Source: Luzula sylvatica
Taxonomy: Eukaryota; Streptophyta; Magnoliopsida; Poales; Juncaceae
Length of the DNA: 64,000 nucleotides
Assembly (NCBI GenBank): GCA_946800325.1
Contig: OX326959.1
Location: 18,258,862-18,322,861 of the forward strand
Direction: 5' to 3'
The notes below the pieces were generated by a model, which was given only the letters and a program-made list of their open reading frames with translations, did not search any database and was not told where the DNA came from. How positions within the stretch are numbered: the first letter of the stretch is position 1; the number at the start of each line of letters is the position of its first letter. The position numbers were made by a program, and so were the translations under genes. Shown piece by piece: positions 55,081 to 64,000 of the stretch.

Positions 55081-57540
55081 TATACCTTTTCTAAATATAT
55101 GGCAAATCTTTATTGTTATAACTTCTAGATTTATTTTATACTTTTTAGATATATGATATATCTTCTTAAATATAATATATGTTATATCATTTTACATGTA
55201 TATAGACATTTATTTATTATACATTTTTAGATCTATCATATAGCTTTTAAATGCAAAATATAACTTTTTAAAATGCAATACATGTTTATATTTTTATAAG
55301 TTTGATATATCTTTATGTATGTATGATGTACCTTTTAAGATTCATTTTTTTTTGACATGAATAACATTTTGTATACTATTTTTTGGGCTCGATTTAAACT
55401 TTTTGTATAACAATTTATATCATTTGGCGGCGTGTGTTTGGAGTGCACAAACACGGTCAAAACTAAATAAACATGATCAAAATTGAAAATCGTCAAACTG
55501 CCACGTGTCGTGTTCTCTTATTGATGACATGCAAATGGAGCGCACACGAATATAATGCACTAGTCAATTCCCATTAAGAATTTCAAAAAACAAGAAAGAA
55601 GTGTAATATACTAAAAAAAACACGTTTATTCACAAAAGTACTTATTGTCTTGTAATTGGAACATATTTTTTAAAATTACTCATAAATACCACATTCTAAT
55701 TGTTTTTTCATAAAAAAAATTTCGTAAATATCCAACAACATATTTTATTGAATGTAATAAATCCAAATCCAAAAAGTAATTAAAAATTTTAAATAGACAT
55801 TTAAAATAGACATGAATAATCAAATGAAATAAAACGACCTAATATGAGCCTATGTCTGGAGCTACATGAATAATCATGGTTTATTGTGCTAAACCTTACA
55901 ATTATTATCTTGTGAATTTCATACTTGATTAAACTTAACTCGTTGTTGTTGTTTGGCCGTGTAGTTTTTTTTAACATTAGCATTTAGCAATGGACTTTAC
56001 ATCCCATAAATCATGATTCGTTTCCATATAACGTCTTGATTACCGAGGTTAAATAAATATCATTGTGATCACAATCCTAACTCAAGTAGCAAGTAACTAA
56101 TTTTTTTTGTTCTACCTTACTTTGTTTTTCTCATTCTTTCAAGATCAACTCGCACTCGTTCTCCATACCGGATGGATGAGTGTTTAGCACAATAAATCAT
56201 CATGTCGTAGAAGTTGTGGGTTCGAATCCCCACGACATCAATATAAAAAAATATATATATAATGATCACGATTCGTGATTTAGAATTCTCTTCAAAAAAA
56301 ATATAATTGTATATGAGACATACCTGTACATATGTATTAAGATATAAACATCATATGTTTATAAAAGAGTCACTAGTGAAAAAACTTGAAAAACACCGTT
56401 CATTTGCTGAAACACTATTTAGTGCAGAAAAATCGAAATAACGGTTGCAGAGCAGTTTTCTAAATTGTGTATATTCGCTTGTTTTTATCTAATTTGACCA
56501 GTACTTTTTGAGTCTTCTTCATCATTCTAACTATTATTATACATCGCTCGTCTTCTCCATCTGTTGCAGAGTACAAAGAGAGAATATGAAGAGAACAATT
56601 GGGGTTTGATCTTGGAGAGTTTTGTGCAAATACATCGTCGAATCGATTATGACTTTTCGACCATATCCGAGAGAACTTCACTCTGGATTCATAGTAGAAG
56701 AGATCTCCAAGAGAGTTCTTTTTGTGATCGTAAGTGCAAGACAGGAGATTAAACACTTCAACCGTGCGGATATACGTTTTTGTGTAAACCGAGGTATAAT
56801 TCTCTTACTATTTCTTCTGTACTTTTGTAACGGAACGTTCATCCTAGACCTGGAAATAAGTAAATTCCACTACGCATGTAGGATGACATGAGTGTCGATT
56901 TCCTAACATTGATGAAAACGTAGTTGATCTTCATTATGAAAGTGACCTAATATATCATGAAATATTTGTAAAAATCAAATATTAAAATAATCGGATAATT
57001 CATGTGGTGTATCCGTATCCGATACATATATTTCCATGATACTTCAACATTTTAGAAATATATGTGTAACATTGATTATATCAATTTTCACATCTTGGAT
57101 TTATATGCATAACACATTAATTATTGCAAGGATAACCATTATTTTTTTATTTTACTTCCAAAATGAATTGGATGCAAATAAGAAAGAGTTGCAATTATTA
57201 ATGATTTTTGCAAGTTTGAATGAACAATGTTTAAACTCATTTTCTTTATCCTATAATTTATCAATTTATTCATGGATCTAATAGTTTCCGTAAGCTTTTA
57301 TTATTTATTTACTTACTTTTTTTTTTCTTTTTTCTTTTGCAAAACTAGTTAAAGTTGGCTAGCAAACAAAAATGTACCAATTTGCAGCACCACTTGACAA
57401 GATTTGTACCATTTTTGTTCTTAAAAGTTGGCATGTTTAAGACCTATCTACTCGCTTTTATTATCTGGCCCCCTGGATTACCTTTTTAGTACAATTTTCG
57501 ACTGCTTTGAACATGACACAACCAAAATCGTTTATTTGTA
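55081..57540. other. AT-rich DNA, no convincing gene
   Basis: Open frames near 56460-56890 exist on both strands but have no recognisable domain, and they lack supporting exons. A tRNA-like, possibly SINE-derived, segment lies at about 56165-56245. Confidence 0.45.
56165..56245 (+). repeat. tRNA-derived SINE-like segment
   Basis: GTGGGTTCGAATCCCCAC (56217-56234) is a perfect pol III B box within a 5-bp stem, as in a tRNA T arm. The segment before it (GGATGGATGAGTGTTTAGCAC) has only a weak A box and cannot form a normal acceptor stem. An A-rich tail with TATATATA follows. This looks like a short SINE remnant rather than a working tRNA gene. Confidence 0.45.
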
Positions 57541-57820
57541 AATATGAGTTTGGCAGTAAAAGAGCCAACAATAAATTGGTTCAAAATTGTACAATAAAAA
57601 CAATTAAGTAAATATGAATTTGGCAGTAAAAGAGCCAACAATAAATTGGTTCATAATTGTACAATAAAAACAATTAAGTAAATATGAGTTTGGTAGTAAA
57701 AGAGCCAACAATAAATTGGTTCAAAATTGTACAATAAAAACAATTAAGTAAATATGAGTTTGGCAGTAAAAGAGCCAACAATAAATTGGTTCAAAATTGT
57801 ACAATAAAAACAATTAAGGT
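57541..57820 (+). repeat. Tandem repeat, 70-bp unit, four copies
   Basis: The units start at 57541, 57611, 57681 and 57751 (AATATGAGTTTGGCAGTAAA onwards). They differ at only a few sites (GAGTTT/GAATTT, GGCAG/GGTAG, CAAAA/CATAA). Noncoding, no spacers. Confidence 0.95.
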
Positions 57821-58144
57821 GGCGTTATTGTTTATTGATTATCCACAATCATAAAGTGTTTATAGACTGTCAATGGACATATATCTTAGTTGGTTAATTG
57901 TGAGACATATAACTTAGTTGGTTGACCGTCAACGAATTCAATTCACATTAACATAAATAAATGGAAGACATATAAAACTTCGTCATTTATTATCAAAAAA
58001 ATAAATTATTATTGCAAAAATTATGCAAAAAAGTCCAAAAATAATTCAAAATTGAGATACCTTCACATTATACGGATGCGCAGTCATTCGTTGTTTTAGC
58101 CTTTCACTCTGACATGTGTTGAACTTGAACCTAATTATACTATA

Positions 58145-59043
58145 TCTATTAAAAACTTCCAAATGAGCCATACGGTGTTTATTGTTTGGATTTTTGTGCT
58201 ATCATTTATGTAGCCAATTGTATAACGAATTGTTTAAAAATTTCCAAATGAGCCATACGATGACACGTATCCATTTTTTGGATTTTTTTGTTATATCATT
58301 TATGTAACGAATTGTGTAACTAGTCACAATAATGGACAAGATTTCCTATTGCCCTTTTTTTGTGGCCAATTGTGTAACGACTCACAATAATGAGCTAATA
58401 AAATGAAGATTTGTTATTGCATCGTTTTTGTTTCCAATCGTGTAACTAGTTGCAATAATTATACTATTATACTATTATATCTTATTATATCTTATATATA
58501 AATCAAACAAATTTCTTGCAATTTTAAACCTCCACGCCATCAAGGACTTTTGTATAAAAAAAACTATTTTTTTAATTTATATTTTGGTCCTTTTTATTTA
58601 CATTTTGGTTATTTTTAGTTTTAATTTATATTTTGGTCATTTTTATTTACATTTTGGTTATTTTTAGTTTTAATTTATATTTTGGTCCTTTTTATTTACA
58701 TTTCGGTCCTTTTTTACATTTCGATCATTTTTCCTTATTTTACATTTTGGTCATTTTTTCCTATTTTACATACATATTAAAATTTGCGAATATTTCCTGA
58801 TTATATTAATCGATTTTAGAAGCACCTGAACAAATGCTATTTATACAAATTATATTAGAAAATAATATCCGTGATAGACTAATTTCATGAACCTTATGCA
58901 TCTATTGACATCATGATATTTGCAAATATGTCATGATTAGATTAATTTAGTTCAAACGCATGCGCGTTAATTCACACACGCGTTAATTTATTTAAATAAT
59001 TATATAAAAAACATCCCGCGCAATTGTGTGGGGATAAAGCTAG
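58145..59043 (+). mobile_element. Helitron-like element, candidate
   Basis: The 3' end has the imperfect hairpin CCCGCGCAATTGTGTGGGG, spacer ATAAAG and CTAG (59040-59043), followed by T. A start at TCTATTAAAA (58145) after host A is plausible but unproven, because no empty site is available. Inside is a TTTTGGTC-rich tandem array (58571-58760). Confidence 0.55.
58571..58760 (+). repeat. Tandem repeat, about 49-bp unit
   Basis: TTTAATTTATATTTTGGTCC followed by TTTTTATTTACATTTTGGTTATTTTTAG recurs at about 58572, 58621 and 58670, then degenerates into shorter TTTTGGTC/TTTCGGTC words. Noncoding. Confidence 0.8.
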
Positions 59044-60179
59044 TAGTATGAAAAATTTCCAAACGCATGAGAACCTAACACGTGTCCAATTTTTTTATTT
59101 TATGTTCTATTAATTTTGTAGCCAATCGTGTAACGATTCATAATAATTTCAAATTAACAACAACATGACACGTGTCCTTTTTATTTTATGTTTTATCATT
59201 TTTCATGTCAATCGTGTAACGAATCACAATAATATGCAAGATTTAATGTTGCATAATTTTGATATCCAATCGTGTAACGAGACACAATAATTGACAAATA
59301 AAATGAATGTGCTTAGAATATATAGATAAATTCATATTAATACTTATTTTAATATATAAATAAATTCATAATATATTTTAATATAATATTAATATCTAAT
59401 AAATTCATAAAAATACATATTTTAATATATATAATAAATTCATAGTATAATGTTTATGCAATTCTAGAAATGTATTTATCCTCCCACGAAAGGGAAAATA
59501 AGAAAAAACATATATTTCTATTTTGTTGTAAAAAGAATCAATGAATATTTTTCATTTTAAAATATTTATACGGGAATTAAGAAGTTAGCTCTATTTGAAA
59601 AAAATACTTATTCTTATCCTTGCAATTTTAGTGTATATATATAATATTGTTAGAACAAAATATGAATAAAAAATTCTTGGTAATCTCGCCAGTCACAACT
59701 ATCAAAATAAAATATATTGTTAGAACAAAATATGAATAAAAAATTCTTGGTAATCTCGCCAGTCACAACTATCAAAATAAAATATATCTCCTATAAAATT
59801 TTATATACATGCCATGATCTTTTCATAATTTCATAACAAAAATAAAATATAATATTTTTTTTATAATTTCCTAAAATAGAAACTATTAAAGAAAAGTAAT
59901 AATTTTTGCATCGAAGATTTTTTATTTTGTGTTTTTCCGAAGCGGAACGAAGGTACCTCCTAGTTCAAATAAAAAAAATTCTCTAATGCAATATACTTTT
60001 TCAAATTAATTTTGATACAACGGGCTCGACCACCTGACTAAATTGATTAAACATGGTTAATTTTGAGTAGGGGTTATTTGGTTATAATTACAAGACCTCC
60101 GATTTTGACAGTGATAGGGTCATCTTCACTGAAGAATATTGCTTATTAGGATTTAGATTAATGGACTTTTGCTTATTAT
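59044..60179. other. AT-rich DNA with Helitron-like debris
   Basis: Sequence after 59044 (TTTCCAAACGCATGAG, then CAATCGTGTAACGA) resembles the interior of 58145-59043, suggesting nested relatives. TTCCGAAGCGGAA and a following CTAG at 59960-59963 could be another Helitron 3' end. No gene seen. Confidence 0.4.
59645..59787 (+). repeat. Direct duplication, 70-bp unit, two copies
   Basis: TGTTAGAACAAAATATGAAT through AATCTCGCCAGTCACAACTA and ATCAAAATAAAATATAT occurs twice back to back with a 70-bp period and almost no mismatches. Confidence 0.9.
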
Positions 60180-60845
60180 TAGGAATGACAATGGACTAGG
60201 TAATATCCGTACCTGACGGGTATCCGACTCGGGCGGGTCGAATAATACTACGGCCTACCCGCAGATCGGATGTTATCCGATTACAAAATACCATGTACGG
60301 GTACGGATAGGATATGAGTAAAACCATACCTGATCAGTGGGTATACCCGACCGGAAGCCGGTTCTTAATAACCCTAGTTATATTAATAACTTAACTCTCC
60401 TTAACCCTAGTCGTCTCATTTTTTTGTTCATCTATTATGTTTCCTTTCGAGTATCGTGTTCTTTCAGAAGATACGGATGAAAATGGCGAGATAATTGATC
60501 GTACGGAATGAAATAATTGAATGGAGCGACGTCAATTTTATTTTATGCAATTAAAAAAATATTTTGTTGTGTATTTTGTGATTTTGTGATATTATTATGT
60601 TACATGAAGTTGTTTAATTTGAAAAAAATATATTTTCGTTATTATATTTTTAATGTTTTTGTATATATTTAGGTATGGATAAAATTTCTCGTAGGTAATC
60701 CAAAACCTACGGATACTATACGGGGCGGGTAAAATTACTCGTTGAGTTGACGTATCAGGTATGGAGATTATCCGATTAAAATGGATAAGGATATGAATGA
60801 GTTTATATCCGATCCGAATCCGGACCCGACCCATTGACATCCCTA
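60180..60845. mobile_element. hAT-like element, 666 bp
   Basis: The ends are TAGGAATGACAATGGAC and (reverse complement) TAGGGATGTCAATGGGTC. The 8-bp duplication CTTATTAT is perfect (60172-60179 and 60846-60853). Subterminal parts are rich in GGGTATCCGAC/GGATCGGATAT words. Noncoding. Confidence 0.85.
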
Positions 60846-60853
60846 CTTATTAT

Positions 60854-63296
60854 CAAGTTAGTTTTGAGGAATATATATGGCCTGAAATTGACTGGTTGAT
60901 TGGGGTACCGAGCCGGGCTGTTATTTCTGAAAGCCGAAGTTATTCCAGTATTATTTATTTGTTAATGTAGGGATATTTTTGTAATTCAAAGATAATCCTT
61001 GATTTTTTTTTTTGCAAATTTCCGAAATTTATTTGAATTAGTTGTTTACCAGGAATAACCTCAAAAAAATTAGGCAAACAAATAAAAGTCAAGACTAATT
61101 ATGACGGCACACTTGGTATACACATTACTTTGTTTGCGCATTATGACATTACGCTTTGTAAAACAATGTAAAAACAGAATATTGTATGGAAGCAAGGAGA
61201 CATACATATACATGTACTTGAGAGAGAGAGAGAGAGAGAGAGAAAAAAGAGAGAGAATACTCGGTCAGACAAAAACTAAATAATGTACGAAAATAGATTC
61301 GGTCTAAAGGGTTTAATTTGACTGATGCATGAAAAGCCGAGCTCCATACCTTTACTTAGCAATCCCAATTGCCTCCAACCAAAAGAGTCAAAAAGAGATG
61401 GCTATATAAAGACATAAAGTACCAGCCTCCAAAATTTTCGCCATTTTTATCATGACAGTGTGATCGATATAATCACATATTTATTAAAGTATTAAAGAAC
61501 TAGATATTGTATTTTATGATAAAATTAAAAATTATGTATTATTGTTTTTCCAAGAGAAAATTAAAACTTTTCACTATAGCATGTCCAAAATTATCGTCTT
61601 CATTGATGCAGGAAGATCTGCCATTGTATATAATATAACTACTACTTTTAGTTGTATCAATGTATGAATATCTGTTTGTACTTTCAATACGTATATGTAT
61701 AGTAATTAGTACACTAAAATGTTATTATCATGATGGAGTTAAGAAGAAAAGACAGTTTTCTTTTTACTTCATATTTATAATCACAAGTTGTATAAAGTAG
61801 AGAGGTAACATAAAAATGTTGGCGATTGTTTCGAAAATTACCGTATCGCCGTATTGAATTCATGTTCGTTGTTGCACGGATCGTGCAACACAGAACATAA
61901 ATCCTCTCTTTTCTTACTTAAAAATTGAAATATATAACTGGATTTTATTATGTTGTACCTCAAAAGTGACATCATCATAAATATTATATCTTGTTATTGA
62001 ATCTTAAATATAAAAATTCCAACGATAGAAAGAAAAAAAATCCGGGAAAAAAATATTTTTGTATGCCTCTACGAAAATAAGTGTCGGATTCATAAAGTAA
62101 AATACATATACAAAAAAAAATTAGTTAGAGAAAATCAAAATTTTCAAACATATATATGGAGAATTTTATCATACATTTTTTTTCTTATGACATCATTTTC
62201 CAAGAATATTTTGAATAATTATTAATTAATGATTATTTAAGGTAAGATCTCTAAAGTTGTTATCAATTAATATTAAACTAAATATGAAATAATTATTATT
62301 CATTTAAAGAAAAATTATCCCTAAAATTAAGTTTTATGGTACATTTTTCTAAAAATATAATTAATTGTTAAATACTCAAAATATCCATTTAACAACATTG
62401 TATACAATCATATTTTTTTGAAAACATCGGCTTAGATGTTCGTTGGATATATTTGATTAACAACCTACATTATTATTTCTACGTAATACTAACGAGTAAT
62501 GAGTGATCACATTGTATTTTAGTGAATCGTCTAAATATGCTTTAGTGTTTATTTCCATCTATTCGATGACTTTTACTACTATATTCATATTCGTGGTTAC
62601 CAAATTAAACGAAAATGCTTCCTTGATTTTCATTGCTTGATCATGCAAACCATATTGTTGCAAAGGAAGTATCAATGAGTATCAGCACGAGTATGGGTTT
62701 CTCGGAATTTTGCCAAGAGGTTCTAGCAACTCGATAATACTATTTTCCTATATACCATCAAGTCTCTTTCTTTCGGGCCGCCGAAAACGCTAATTTCTTT
62801 GTTTCAAATGCAATTCTATCTAATAGATAGAGGGGGGAGACCCTCTATTTATAGTCAAGAGGAAGTTAATGAAATAAGTCAGTAATTATAAGAAAATTAA
62901 TCAGCATTGTGCATCGAACGATGATAGGATTTTTCCTAAATACATATATGTTCGAACCGATGATAGGATTTTCATATAATACAAGCATAATCTCCGGAAA
63001 ATTTACATTTTTTTAACCAATCGTCAGAACGCAGAATGTAATTTTACACAATTTGGTCTCTTAATGCTTCATTTTTTTCATATCTTTTTATATGTATCTC
63101 ATGTATTTTATTTTATTTTATTTTAAAAAAACCCTAATTCACGAATCGTAAATATATTTGGTTTCATATTTTTATTGATAATATCAACGGAATTCGAATA
63201 CAAAACCTATAGTATAGTATCTCATATATGTTTGTTTTGTGGATATTTCTTGTTCGATTAAATTATGTTATTTGTGCGACAATGAAGGCAATGAAC
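60854..63296. other. AT-rich DNA, no gene seen
   Basis: Contains a GA microsatellite (about 61219-61257) and a short GTATCGCCGTAT fragment of the hAT-like family near 61840-61895. No frame has a recognisable domain. Confidence 0.45.
61219..61257 (+). repeat. GA microsatellite
   Basis: An AG dinucleotide run interrupted by a short A tract. Confidence 0.9.
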
Positions 63297-63503
63297 CAGT
63301 GACAGATCTATTAAGGGACTAGAAGGACAACTGTCCCCTTCCCTAAATTTTTGAACCGTAATATATAAATGTATTTATGTCAGTGTATTTTACGATATAA
63401 TTGCAAATTATGTACTATCGCCTATCCAAAAAAATTATAAATTTCTCACAATAGTCTTCCAGATTATCGTCCCCTTCTTGATTTTGAACAAGATCCGCCA
63501 CTC
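63297..63503. mobile_element. hAT-like MITE, about 207 bp
   Basis: The left end CAGTGACAGATCT and the right end AGATCCGCCACTC are inverted with a few mismatches. The right end resembles AGATCCGCCACTGG near 19690, another likely family member. No certain target duplication was found. Confidence 0.5.
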
Positions 63504-63643
63504 CAACGAACTATTAATAGTTGTCAAATCATGCACTACTTGGAGAAAGACATTGTGACCCGTGAGTATAAGCTACCAAAAAATTGTTAGTTCCCCTACG
63601 GGTTTTGAATAAAAAAAAAATGTTAGTTCTTTTGTTTACTATA

Positions 63644-64000
63644 CTAGCTTTATTCCCGCGCAATTGAATTGCGCGGGCCAAAATCGAAAAAGGAGGAAAA
63701 AATAGGGTAAAAAGGGAAATTACCAAAAAAACAACACGGAGAATACACGGTCAAAACCACAGAAAATCTCAAAGAAAAAATGTATAGCCTTGCTGACGTG
63801 GCAGCTTGTGGAAGAAGAAATTTTACTAAAATTATATATAAGTATATAATTTGTATTTGTGTGTTGATTACATTCATGTATATTTTGTATCTTTAAGTTT
63901 GATCAACGTTTAAGTTTATTCTTGATTTCCAATTAGATTGAATAAATTATATCAACAATTAGTTATTTTTATTTTTAACTTATTCATGCATTTACCTGCA
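63644..64000 (-). mobile_element. Helitron-like 3' end (minus strand), runs out of window
   Basis: On the minus strand the perfect hairpin CCCGCGCAATTCAATTGCGCGGG (63655-63677) is followed by a 7-nt spacer and CTAG (63644-63647), then T. This is the Helitron 3' signature, related to the ends at 32118 and 34558. The 5' end was not found before the window stops. Confidence 0.65.

Noticed and set aside
56165..56245. Functional tRNA gene
   Set aside because: The B box is perfect, but no proper acceptor stem, D arm or anticodon arm can be drawn; better explained as a SINE-like remnant.
57541..57820. CRISPR-like array
   Set aside because: The units are directly adjacent with no unique spacers, the unit is 70 bp, and the host is a plant. 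It is an ordinary tandem repeat.

Overview
This is a plant nuclear window, from a eudicot. It is AT-rich, its genes carry many short GT-AG introns, and it holds an expanded tandem array of mTERF genes, a peroxisomal acyl-CoA synthetase gene with a plant-type exon pattern, an L1-type LINE, and dense MULE, hAT, Harbinger-like and Helitron elements. I cannot name the species. I saw no bacterial operons, rRNA, CRISPR array or convincing tRNA gene.

Layout. 0-38 kb is a decayed tandem array. The repeated unit is: 3' flank, an intronless mTERF gene on the minus strand, its 5' flank, and a broken copy of the last exons of a long-chain acyl-CoA synthetase (LACS) gene. Intact mTERF frames lie at 1077-2219, 16687-17829 and 36083-37225. 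A fourth copy (28421-29551) is a pseudogene with two frameshifts. A fifth position (about 5135-11370) holds a LINE fragment instead of an mTERF gene. LACS tail fragments lie at 3759-4600, 13645-14340 and 34559-35400. The parental LACS gene, with 23 coding exons encoding 695 residues, lies intact at 40660-46142 (minus). Between the last mTERF copy and LACS is a three-exon DTW-domain gene (37597-38580, plus). Downstream is a seven-exon R3H-domain gene (49419-50732, plus). From about 51 kb to the end I find no convincing gene, only transposon relics and simple or tandem repeats.

Mobile DNA explains most of the rest. Because the host sequence is itself duplicated, several insertions can be compared with an uninterrupted paralogous site inside this window. 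These give exact borders for a 1.6-kb foldback MULE (12038-13635), a MULE-like element (29738-30489), a Helitron (30511-32118) and a GTATC-rich hAT-like family (3180-3750 and 32785-33346). A LINE with an uninterrupted 1142-codon ORF2 (22278-26269) has a 17-bp target duplication and a patchwork 5' junction made of inverted copies of nearby DNA. A 4.5-kb MULE (6721-11241) splits the older LINE fragment.

How the genes relate. The mTERF copies probably act on organellar transcripts. The LACS protein carries a PTS2 nonapeptide near its N-terminus and a PTS1-like C-terminal SNL, which fits activation of fatty acids for peroxisomal beta-oxidation. The DTW protein probably modifies tRNA uridine, and the R3H protein probably binds nucleic acid. 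Nothing suggests they act in one pathway: the arrangement reflects tandem duplication, not an operon. I found no clearly new biological system. The most notable items are the recombinational history of the array, the LINE junction, the foldback MULE and the possible dual targeting of LACS.
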